DNA of 34,161 bases. It comes from CAYFUL01 sp964346375. GTDB lineage: Bacteria; Bacillota; Clostridia; Tissierellales; Peptoniphilaceae. Where the stretch lies: contig CAYFUL010000009.1 in assembly GCA_964346375.1 (NCBI GenBank), positions 1 to 34,161 on the forward strand. Reading direction: 5' to 3'. Both the position numbers and the translations under genes were made by a program. Shown here one piece after another: positions 1-7,707 of the stretch; position 1 is the stretch's first letter, and each line of letters starts with the position of its first letter. The notes beneath the pieces are model-generated. The model worked only from the letters and a program-made list of their open reading frames with translations, ran no database searches and had not been told where the DNA came from.

Positions 1-42
1 ATTTACGTGGGGTTTATTTCTTTCAAATTTTCCTTTAGCCAT
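1..42 (-). CDS. tuf: Elongation factor Tu, N-terminal fragment
   Basis: The first 14 codons read MAKGKFERNKPHVN, which matches the almost invariant N-terminus of EF-Tu (MAKxKFERxKPHVN). EF-Tu is the GTPase that brings aminoacyl-tRNA to the ribosomal A site. The gene runs off the left edge. Its ATG is at 42-40 and its Shine-Dalgarno AGGAGG (48-53) lies almost against the fusA stop codon at 55-57. It is therefore the last visible gene of an rpsL-rpsG-fusA-tuf operon, the usual str-operon order. Only the start is visible, so nothing can be said about the GTPase motifs. Confidence 0.9.
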   Translation of the reverse strand, partial: MAKGKFERNKPHVN

Positions 43-54
43 TTCGTCCTCCTA

Positions 55-2124
55 TTATTTTTTTCCTATAACTTCTTCTGCAATACTATTTGGTACTGCT
101 TCATAGTGGTCAAATTGCATTGAATATGTTGCTCTACCTTGTGTATTTGAACGTAGAGAAGTAGCATATCCAAACATTTCAGAAAGTGGTACATAGCAAG
201 TTACAATTTGTGCTCCTGCTACAAGTTCCATTCCTTCCATTCTTCCTCTTCTTGAGTTTATATCTCCAATTACATCTCCCATATATTCTTCTGGAGTTGT
301 AATTTCAACTTTCATCATTGGTTCTAATAATTGTGGATTTCCTTTTGCAAGGGCATCTCTAACTGCCATTGAACCTGCAATCTTAAATGCCATTTCTGAA
401 GAGTCAACTTCGTGGTAACTACCATCGTAAAGAGTTACCTTAACATCAAGAACTTCGTATCCTCCAAGAATACCAGATTTAAGTGCTTCCTCAATACCTG
501 CTTGTACAGATCCGATATAGTCCTTAGGAATAGCTCCTCCCACAATTGCATTTACAAACTCAAAGCCCTTACCATGTTCAAGTGGTTCAACTTTAATCTT
601 GGCATGACCGTATTGTCCTCTACCTCCGGATTGACGTACATATTTACCTTCACCTTCTGCAGGCTTAGTAATAGATTCTCTATATGATACTTGTGGATTA
701 CCTATGTTTGCTTCTACTTTAAATTCTCTTAAAAGTCTATCTACAATAACATCTAAATGAAGTTCACCCATACCTGCTATGATAGTTTGTCCAGTTTCCT
801 CATCTGTATAAGTTCTAAAAGTTGGATCTTCTTCAGCTAACTTTTGAAGAGCTATAGCCATTTTATCTTGACTGGCTTTAGTTTTAGGTTCAATAGCTAC
901 TGATATTACAGTTTCAGGGAATTCCATTTTTTCAAGAATTACCTTATCTTTTTCATCGCAAAGAGTATCTCCTGTTGCAGTGTCTTTTAATCCAACTGCT
1001 GCAGCTATTTCTCCTGCGTGTACTTCTTCAATTTCTTCTCTCTTATTAGCATGCATTTGAAGAATACGTCCAATTCTTTCTCTCTTGCCCTTTGTAGCAT
1101 TATACACATATGATCCAGCAGATAAAACTCCTGAGTAAACTCTAAAATATGTTAATTTACCTACATATGGATCTGTTACAATTTTAAAGGCAAGTGCTGC
1201 AAATGGTTCATTATCATCTGCTTCCTTTTCTCTTTCTTCTCCTGTATCTGCATCAATACCTTTAATAGCAGGTACATCTAATGGAGATGGAAGATAATCT
1301 ATTATAGCATCAAGAAGTAACTGAACTCCCTTGTTTTTATATGAAGAACCGCAAGTAACTGGAGTCATTTTTACTGCAAGAGTTCCCTTTCTAATAGCTT
1401 GCTTTAATAGTTCTTCAGAGATTTCCTCTCCTTCAAGGTACATCATCATTAACTCTTCGTCAAATTCAGAAGCCTTTTCTATTAGATTTTCTCTATATTT
1501 TTCAGCTTGATCCATGTATTCAGCTGGAACTTCAGTAATTTCAATTTCAGTTCCTAAATCATCTTTGTAAATTTCTGCTTCCATCTTTACAAGGTCAATC
1601 ATTCCGATAAAAGTATCTTCAGCTCCTATTGGAATTTGAATTGGCACTGGATTTCCATGAAGCTTCTTATCAATAGTATCAACTGATCTAAAGAAATCCG
1701 CTCCATTAACGTCCATCTTGTTTATATGGGCAATTCTTGGTACATGGTATCTATCAGCTTGTCTCCAAACAGTTTCAGATTGTGGCTCAACGCCGCTTTT
1801 CGCATCAAAAAGTGCCACTGTACCGTCAAGAACTCTAAGAGATCTTTCAACTTCAACAGTAAAGTCAACGTGTCCCGGTGTATCAATGATGTTAAGCCTG
1901 TAGTCATGCCACATTGCTGTAGTTGCAGCAGAAGTAATTGTTATACCTCTTTCCTGCTCTTGTTCCATCCAGTCCATTTGAGCTCCACCTTCGTGAGTCT
2001 CTCCTATTTTGTGAATCTTACCAGTGTAGTAAAGAATACGTTCTGTAGTTGTTGTTTTACCAGCATCGATGTGGGCCATGATACCGATATTTCTATATTT
2101 TTCTAGTGGTATAGTTCTAGGCAA
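55..2124 (-). CDS. fusA: Elongation factor G
   Basis: Translocation GTPase of the ribosome, 689 residues, full length for the family. The GTPase motifs are intact: the P-loop AHIDAGKTTTTERIL near residues 17-31, the switch I region QERGITITSAA, DTPGHVDF near residue 82, and NKMD near residue 136. The C-terminal part has the family segments RGRMEGME and LSEMFGYATSLRS. The start is TTG (2124-2122), preceded by GGGGGAAG; no in-frame ATG upstream is possible because a stop intervenes. The gene lies 15 nt after rpsG and just before tuf, so it is part of the str operon. Confidence 0.98.
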   Translation of the reverse strand: MPRTIPLEKYRNIGIMAHIDAGKTTTTERILYYTGKIHKIGETHEGGAQMDWMEQEQERGITITSAATTAMWHDYRLNIIDTPGHVDFTVEVERSLRVLDGTVALFDAKSGVEPQSETVWRQADRYHVPRIAHINKMDVNGADFFRSVDTIDKKLHGNPVPIQIPIGAEDTFIGMIDLVKMEAEIYKDDLGTEIEITEVPAEYMDQAEKYRENLIEKASEFDEELMMMYLEGEEISEELLKQAIRKGTLAVKMTPVTCGSSYKNKGVQLLLDAIIDYLPSPLDVPAIKGIDADTGEEREKEADDNEPFAALAFKIVTDPYVGKLTYFRVYSGVLSAGSYVYNATKGKRERIGRILQMHANKREEIEEVHAGEIAAAVGLKDTATGDTLCDEKDKVILEKMEFPETVISVAIEPKTKASQDKMAIALQKLAEEDPTFRTYTDEETGQTIIAGMGELHLDVIVDRLLREFKVEANIGNPQVSYRESITKPAEGEGKYVRQSGGRGQYGHAKIKVEPLEHGKGFEFVNAIVGGAIPKDYIGSVQAGIEEALKSGILGGYEVLDVKVTLYDGSYHEVDSSEMAFKIAGSMAVRDALAKGNPQLLEPMMKVEITTPEEYMGDVIGDINSRRGRMEGMELVAGAQIVTCYVPLSEMFGYATSLRSNTQGRATYSMQFDHYEAVPNSIAEEVIGKK

Positions 2125-2139
2125 AATTCTTCCCCCTCA

Positions 2140-2610
2140 TTACCATCTGTAGTGAGCAAACGCCTTATTGGCTTCTGCTGTTCTATGCATCTCTTCTTTT
2201 CTCTTCACACTTGCTCCAAGGTTATTTGAAGCATCTAGTATTTCCTTTGCAAGTCTTAGGTCCATAGTCTTTTCTCCTCTAGCTCTTGCAAATTTTACTA
2301 TCCATCTAAGTCCTAGAGTTTGACGTCTTTCAGGTCTAACTTCTATTGGTACTTGGTAAGTAGCTCCACCAATACGTCTACCCTTAACTTCTAGTACAGG
2401 CATTACATTATTTAGTGCCTTGTAAAATACTTCCATTGGATCTTCACCTGTAGTCTCTCCAATGTACTCAAGTGCACTATATACTATTCTTTGTGCTGTT
2501 CCCTTTTTTCCGTCTAACATAACGCTGTTTACAAGTTTTGTTATTACAACATCATCATATACGGGATCAGCCATTACTTCTCTTTTTTGAATATGTCCTT
2601 TTCTTGGCAT
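2140..2610 (-). CDS. rpsG: 30S ribosomal protein S7
   Basis: S7 of 156 residues, the normal bacterial length. It nucleates assembly of the 30S head by binding the 3' major domain of 16S rRNA. Characteristic segments are the N-terminal MPRKGHI, the LVNSVMLDGKKGTAQRIVY helix region, VEVRPERRQTLGLRWIV-like residues near 90, and the C-terminal HRTAEANKAFAHYRW. The ATG follows an AGGAGGGAAGG ribosome site. It sits between rpsL (88-nt spacer) and fusA. In other bacteria S7 autoregulates str-operon translation through the rpsL-rpsG spacer; I cannot establish that here. Confidence 0.98.
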   Translation of the reverse strand: MPRKGHIQKREVMADPVYDDVVITKLVNSVMLDGKKGTAQRIVYSALEYIGETTGEDPMEVFYKALNNVMPVLEVKGRRIGGATYQVPIEVRPERRQTLGLRWIVKFARARGEKTMDLRLAKEILDASNNLGASVKRKEEMHRTAEANKAFAHYRW

Positions 2611-2698
2611 ACCTTCCCTCCTTAACTATATAAGTCGATTCATTGGTACTCGAATCATCGTTAGCCAAAAAATCTATTTTTTAAGCAATTTAGTTAGT

Positions 2699-3112
2699 TT
2701 AGTTCTTAGGCTTCTTTGTGCCGTATTTAGATCTTGCTTGACGTCTTGTATCAACGCCTGCTGTATCTAGAGTTCCTCTTACAATATGGTATCTAACCCC
2801 TGGTAGGTCCTTAACTCTTCCACCTCTTAAAAGTACAACACTATGTTCTTGTAAGTTGTGTCCAATACCTGGAATATAAGCCATTACTTCGTATCCATTA
2901 GTTAAACGAACTCTGGCAACCTTTCTTAGAGCTGAGTTAGGTTTCTTTGGAGTTACAGTTCTTACTGCAACACAAACTCCTCTCTTTTGTGGTGAGTTAG
3001 ATTCAGTTTCTTCCTTCTTTAGGGAGTCGTAGTTTACACTTAGAGCAGGAGATTTAGATTTAGTTTCAACCTTTTTTCTACCTTTTCTAATTAACTGGTT
3101 AATTGTTGGCAA
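2699..3112 (-). CDS. rpsL: 30S ribosomal protein S12
   Basis: S12 of 137 residues, a protein of the decoding centre. The core PKKPNSALRKVARVRLTNG and GRVKDLPGVRYHIVRGTLDTAG are intact. The lysines matching E. coli K43 and K88, the usual streptomycin-resistance sites, are both present. It is longer than the 124-residue E. coli protein because of an N-terminal insert (about residues 20-40, SPALSVNYDSLKKEETES), as in Bacillus S12. It is first in the str operon, about 90 nt downstream of a consensus promoter. Confidence 0.98.
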   Translation of the reverse strand: MPTINQLIRKGRKKVETKSKSPALSVNYDSLKKEETESNSPQKRGVCVAVRTVTPKKPNSALRKVARVRLTNGYEVMAYIPGIGHNLQEHSVVLLRGGRVKDLPGVRYHIVRGTLDTAGVDTRRQARSKYGTKKPKN

Positions 3113-3204
3113 TGTGCCACCTCCTTCGTTTTAAAATAACTGCTTTTAATTTTCTACATAAGTATTAAGACTACACATAGGTAGCCTCAATAACATACCC
3201 TAAT

Positions 3205-3233
3205 ATTTTACCACCCACAACTTAATACGTCAA
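3205..3233 (-). promoter_or_regulatory. Sigma-A type promoter of the rpsL (str) operon
   Basis: Read on the minus strand, TTGACG (3233-3228) is followed after exactly 17 nt by TAAAAT (3210-3205). The expected start of transcription is near 3198, giving a leader of roughly 85 nt before the rpsL ATG at 3112. No hairpin stood out in the leader. Confidence 0.75.
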
Positions 3234-3489
3234 CTATAAGTAAATGATTCTTAAATGTTTTTTTACATGAATTAATACAATTCTCACACAAATAAAGCAA
3301 AAAAAACTCTGATACAATTGTGTTTAGTCCAAAAAAATCAATGATAAAGAAAGGATTTATCCTATGACTATTATAACAGAAGGAGTGAAGCATAGGAAAA
3401 ATTGTGGACTATGAAATGAAGTACACGATAGTGTCCAATGGGAAAAATATAAAATTACAAGACAGTAAAAATTTATGAATAGGTTTTAT
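3234..3489. other. Intergenic, no supported gene
   Basis: AT-rich stretch between the divergent rpsL promoter and the promoter of the small plus-strand gene. Only stop-rich short reading frames are seen. One, of about 20 codons, begins at an ATG near 3418 and encodes MKYTIVSNGKNIKLQDSKNL; it has no clear ribosome site at the right distance, so I do not call it a gene. Confidence 0.5.
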
Positions 3490-3518
3490 TTGAAAATTGA
3501 TTTAATAGATTATATTAT
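3490..3518 (+). promoter_or_regulatory. Promoter of the small plus-strand gene
   Basis: TTGAAA (3490-3495), a 17-nt spacer, and TATTAT (3513-3518). This is a near-consensus vegetative promoter pointing to the small gene starting at 3565. Confidence 0.6.
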
Positions 3519-3564
3519 CGTTTAATGATATAGAGTCTATCTAAACAATATAGGAGAGATGTAT

Positions 3565-3838
3565 ATGAAAAAGGTTAAAAGTAGATTTCTTCATATTTTC
3601 ACTTTATTTATTATACAAATTTATTTTTTTAAATTATAATGGAGTGAGTGTATTTGGAAAACTTACATCTACTTATAGTAAATGGCTAATTTATAGAAAT
3701 ATAAAAGCTTTAGGAGTATCAGAGCAAGAAGTTATAAAAGCCTTTATATTTTTTGTACTTGCTTTAATTGTGGATGTTTTTATTTTTAGAGATATTTGTA
3801 TAATCTTAAAAGAATTAAGTAAAGACTATAAAAGTTAA
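3565..3838 (+). CDS. Unrecognised small membrane protein gene, possibly frameshifted
   Basis: I do not recognise this gene. A ribosome site (AGGAGA, near 3552-3557) precedes the ATG at 3565, which opens a 24-codon frame (MKKVKSRFLHIFTLFIIQIY...) ending at a TAA near 3637-3639. A second frame with GTG at 3644 runs to 3838 and encodes 64 residues: a basic, tyrosine-rich N-terminus (KLTSTYSKWLIYRNIKALG), a hydrophobic segment (AFIFFVLALIVDVFIF) and a charged tail. Upstream of the GTG the second frame stays open back to 3569, so one frameshift in the A-run just after the ATG would join the two into one protein of about 90 residues. A promoter before it and a strong terminator after it support a real transcript. 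The two-ORF and the frameshift readings cannot be separated from this sequence. Confidence 0.4.
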
Positions 3839-3853
3839 TTTTGTTTAGATGAT

Positions 3854-3884
3854 AAAAGAGTACCGAAATGCCGGTACTCTTTTT
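3854..3884 (+). terminator. Intrinsic terminator, probably bidirectional
   Basis: A perfect 9-bp stem (AGAGTACCG at 3857-3865 with CGGTACTCT at 3872-3880) with a 6-nt loop, followed by a T-run. A matching A-run on the left means it could also work in the other direction. It closes the small plus-strand transcript. Confidence 0.85.
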
Positions 3885-4052
3885 AATGTAGTGTAATTTT
3901 GTGTAGTTGTTTTGCTAATAGGCTTGAGCTAATTTTTTATCTCTTCAATATCCGTTGTATATACTCCAGCAGATATTTTGAAAAAAAATGTATTTATAGG
4001 AATTTTTAAAATGTTTTAATAACGAATAAATTAGTATCTATATTGATTTTAT

Positions 4053-4084
4053 AAAAAAGGGAGACTCCTTATTTCGAATCTCCC
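4053..4084 (-). terminator. Terminator of the rpoBC operon
   Basis: On the minus strand GGGAGATTC and GAGTCTCCC form a 9-bp stem (one G-U pair) with an 8-nt loop, followed by TTTTTT. It begins about 20 nt after the rpoC stop codon. Confidence 0.85.
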
Positions 4085-4105
4085 CAATATTTTACATAGT
4101 GTTTT

Positions 4106-7100
4106 TTATTCTTCTACACTTGCTTCTCTTACAAGTGATCTATCTAGCATTTCAGAATTATCTAATAGGTCAAAATTTTCCTTTAGCTTTTCTGCAACTC
4201 CAACTTGAACTTTTGAATTAATTCTTGAACCAGTTCCCGCTGGAATAAGTTGACCTATAATAATATTTTCCTTAAGTCCACTTAGTTTATCTTCCTTGCC
4301 TTTTATTGCAGCATCTGTAAGAACTCTAGTTGTCTCTTGGAAAGATGCAGCAGAAAGGAATGAGTCTGTTGCAAGGGAAGCCTTAGTAATACCAAGAAGA
4401 TTTATCTCCCCTGTTGCTGGAGTAAGTCCATTTGCTTCAGCTAGTGCATTTTCATTTTTATAGTCATAAGAATCTACAAGCTGTCCTGGTAGGAATGGAG
4501 TATCTCCTGGTTCATCTACTTTGTACTTGGAAAGCATCTGTCTAACGATAATTTCAATGTGCTTATCGTTAATGTCTACCCCTTGAAGCCTATATACTCT
4601 TTGAACTTCTCTAACAATATATTCCTCTACTCCCTTAGCACCTTTTACTCTAAGTAGATCTTGAGGATATACTGAACCTTGAGTAAGTTCATCTCCAGCT
4701 TCAACATAATCTCCATCTTTTACCTTTAGTCTTGAACCAAAGACTATATTGTACTTTTCAACTTCTCCATTTGGACTGGTAACTACTACTTCACGTTTTC
4801 TATTCTGCTCTTTTATTTCAACAGTACCAGAAATTTCTGCAATTACTGCAAGTCCCTTTGGCTTTCTCGCTTCGAAAAGCTCCTCAACTCTAGGAAGACC
4901 CTGTGTAATATCTGCACCAGATGCAACTCCACCTGTGTGGAATGTACGCATTGTAAGCTGAGTTCCCGGCTCTCCAATTGATTGAGCGGCAATTACTCCT
5001 ACTGCCTCTCCTATACCAACTTCATAACCTGTTGCAAGATTTTTACCGTAGCACTTTGCACATACTCCAGTTTTACATCTACAACCAAGTACTGAACGAA
5101 CCTTTACCTCTGTAATTCCAGCATCAACTATTTTTTCTGCTATATCTGAATCGATTATGTCGTTTTTCTTAATAATAATCTCACCAGTTTTTGGATTTAC
5201 TATATCCTCGAAGGAAGTTCTTCCGTCTATTCTATCTGCTAATCCTTCAATAAGCTCCTTGCCATCTTTAAAGTCCTTAGCAACTATATACTCGTCTGTT
5301 CCACAGTCCTCTTCAATAATAATAACCTGTTGTGAAACGTCTACAAGTCTTCTAGTTAAATATCCAGAGTCGGCAGTTCTAAGAGCAGTATCTGCAAGAC
5401 CCTTTCTAGATCCATGGGCAGACATATAAAACTCAAGTACTGATAGTCCTTCACGGAAGTTTGAAGTAATTGGTACCTCAATAGTTCTTCCTGATGGAGA
5501 TGCCATAAGTCCACGCATACCTGCTAGCTGTCTAATTTGGTTCTTAGAACCTCTGGCTCCAGAGTCTGCCATTATATAGATATTGTTTAGGGAATCAAAG
5601 CCCTTCATAACGTGGTCTGTTAATTCGTCTGTTGCTCCGTTCCAAATTTCTATTACCTTTTCGTAACGCTCTTCATCTGAAATAAATCCACGTCTAAAGG
5701 CTTTTTCATACTTATCTACTTCAACTTCAGCCTTAGCTAAAATTTCAGGCTTAATTTCAGGAACTTCTACATCTCCCATGGAGATTGAAATTGCTCCAAT
5801 AGTTGAGTAATGGTATCCTGCTGATTTTATATCATCAAGTAACTTTGCCGTTTTAATATTTCCATGTTTGTTGTAGGTTTTCTCTACAATTTTTCCTAGA
5901 AGCTTCTTGTCAATTACTGAATCAACTTCTAGAGAATACTTGTCAATATCCCTATTTACAAATCCAAGGTCCTGTGGAATATATTCGTTAATAATAAATC
6001 TTCCCACAGTGGAGGATATAATTTTACCTCTCTTATCATTTTCATCGGCAAATCTTCTAACATTTACATGGCTTTGTAGATGTAAAAATCCACAGTGGTA
6101 CGCGTGCATCATTTCGTCTACGCCAGTAAATGTACTTCCATCCCCTGGAAGTGGATCTGTTCTATTAAGTGTTAGGTAGTAACAACCAAGTACCATATCC
6201 TGGGTAGGAGTAGTAATTGGCTTACCGTCCTTTAGTGCAAGAATATTATTAGTTGATAACATTAATAGTCTTGCTTCAGCTTGTGCCTCCATTGAAAGAG
6301 GTAGATGGACTGCCATTTGGTCTCCGTCAAAGTCTGCGTTATATGCAGTACAAGCTAGTGGATGAAGTTTTATTGCCTTACCCTCTACCAGAACTGGTTC
6401 AAATGCTTGAATACCTAGTCTGTGTAGAGTTGGCGCTCTATTTAGTAGTACAGGGTGGTCTTTTATAACCTCTTCAAGTACATCCCAAACTTCTGGCTTT
6501 GCTCTTTCAACCATTCTCTTAGCACTTTTTATATTGTGTGAATATCCTTGAGATACTAACTCCCTCATTACGAAAGGTTTAAATAGTTCAAGTGCCATAT
6601 TTTTTGGAAGTCCACATTGGTAGAATTTTAGCTCTGGTCCTACTACAATTACACTTCTACCAGAGTAGTCTACACGCTTACCAAGTAGGTTTTGTCTAAA
6701 TCTACCCTGTTTTCCCTTTAACATCTCTGAAAGGGATTTTAATGGTCTATTTCCAGGTCCAGTTACAGGTCTACCACGTCTACCATTGTCTATAAGAGCA
6801 TCTACAGCTTCCTGTAACATTCTCTTTTCATTACGGACAATAATATCTGGCGCATTAATATCCAGTAATTTTCTTAGTCTATTATTTCTATTTATAATTC
6901 TTCTATATAGGTCGTTTAAGTCAGAGGCTGCAAATCTACCTCCGTCTAGTTGAACCATAGGTCTTAAATCAGGTGGGATTACTGGAATTGCTTCTAGTAT
7001 CATCCACTCTGGTCTATTTCCAGATTGGATAAATGCCTCTACAACTTCAAGTCTACGAGAAATTCTAATCTTCTTCTGTCCAGTTGCAGTTTCCAATTGG

Positions 7101-7684
7101 CTCTTTAGGTCCTTAGATTCCTTTTCAAGGTCAATATTTTCAAGTAGTTCCTTTATTGCCTCTGCACCCATTCCCGCAGTAAATGAGTCTCCAAGTTCCT
7201 TTTTAAACTCTCTATATTCAGTTTCTGTTAGAATCTTCTTTCCTTGTAATTTTCCAGGCGATCCATCTACACTGGTAATTACGTATGCAGCGAAGTATAG
7301 AACTTTTTCAAGTTCCCTTGGACTCATATCAAGGAGAAGCCCCATTCTTGAAGGGATTCCCTTGAAATACCATATATGAGAAACAGGGGCAGCAAGTTCA
7401 ATATGACCCATTCTCTCTCTACGAACCTTTGCCTTAGTTACCTCTACTCCACATTTTTCACAGACGATTCCCTTATATCTTACTCTCTTGTACTTTCCAC
7501 AATTACATTCCCAGTCCTTAGTTGGTCCAAAAATTTTCTCGCAGAAAAGTCCCTCTTTTTCAGGTTTAAGAGTTCTATAGTTAATGGTCTCTGGTTTTTT
7601 TACCTCTCCATAGGACCACTCTCTAATTTTTTCTGGTGATGCTAAACCAATCTTAATTGAATGAAATAATTCTTGTTCACTCAA
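4106..7684 (-). CDS. rpoC: DNA-directed RNA polymerase subunit beta'
   Basis: Largest RNA polymerase subunit, 1192 residues, matching the compact Bacillota form. Visible features: the N-terminal zinc-binding cysteines C60, C62, C75 and C78 (CNCGKY...CEKCG); the catalytic magnesium loop NADFDGDQ near residues 449-456; the trigger-loop region FHTGGVA; and the second zinc site near residues 867-880 (CRCKTGVCAKC). The ATG follows GGAGA-type ribosome-site sequence just after rpoB, with a 23-nt spacer. No frame breaks are seen. Confidence 0.98.
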   Translation of the reverse strand: MSEQELFHSIKIGLASPEKIREWSYGEVKKPETINYRTLKPEKEGLFCEKIFGPTKDWECNCGKYKRVRYKGIVCEKCGVEVTKAKVRRERMGHIELAAPVSHIWYFKGIPSRMGLLLDMSPRELEKVLYFAAYVITSVDGSPGKLQGKKILTETEYREFKKELGDSFTAGMGAEAIKELLENIDLEKESKDLKSQLETATGQKKIRISRRLEVVEAFIQSGNRPEWMILEAIPVIPPDLRPMVQLDGGRFAASDLNDLYRRIINRNNRLRKLLDINAPDIIVRNEKRMLQEAVDALIDNGRRGRPVTGPGNRPLKSLSEMLKGKQGRFRQNLLGKRVDYSGRSVIVVGPELKFYQCGLPKNMALELFKPFVMRELVSQGYSHNIKSAKRMVERAKPEVWDVLEEVIKDHPVLLNRAPTLHRLGIQAFEPVLVEGKAIKLHPLACTAYNADFDGDQMAVHLPLSMEAQAEARLLMLSTNNILALKDGKPITTPTQDMVLGCYYLTLNRTDPLPGDGSTFTGVDEMMHAYHCGFLHLQSHVNVRRFADENDKRGKIISSTVGRFIINEYIPQDLGFVNRDIDKYSLEVDSVIDKKLLGKIVEKTYNKHGNIKTAKLLDDIKSAGYHYSTIGAISISMGDVEVPEIKPEILAKAEVEVDKYEKAFRRGFISDEERYEKVIEIWNGATDELTDHVMKGFDSLNNIYIMADSGARGSKNQIRQLAGMRGLMASPSGRTIEVPITSNFREGLSVLEFYMSAHGSRKGLADTALRTADSGYLTRRLVDVSQQVIIIEEDCGTDEYIVAKDFKDGKELIEGLADRIDGRTSFEDIVNPKTGEIIIKKNDIIDSDIAEKIVDAGITEVKVRSVLGCRCKTGVCAKCYGKNLATGYEVGIGEAVGVIAAQSIGEPGTQLTMRTFHTGGVASGADITQGLPRVEELFEARKPKGLAVIAEISGTVEIKEQNRKREVVVTSPNGEVEKYNIVFGSRLKVKDGDYVEAGDELTQGSVYPQDLLRVKGAKGVEEYIVREVQRVYRLQGVDINDKHIEIIVRQMLSKYKVDEPGDTPFLPGQLVDSYDYKNENALAEANGLTPATGEINLLGITKASLATDSFLSAASFQETTRVLTDAAIKGKEDKLSGLKENIIIGQLIPAGTGSRINSKVQVGVAEKLKENFDLLDNSEMLDRSLVREASVEE

Positions 7685-7707
7685 GGAGATCGCTCCTTTC
7701 TTCTAAC

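Noticed and set aside
3208..3393. 61-residue minus-strand frame upstream of rpsL
   Set aside because: It overlaps the rpsL promoter, has no ribosome site and no recognisable sequence.
3929..4015. Minus-strand frame ending KISAGVYTTDIEEIKN as a gene remnant after rpoC
   Set aside because: Only about 28 codons, bounded by stops, running through an 8-T homopolymer; no family recognised and it follows the rpoC terminator.
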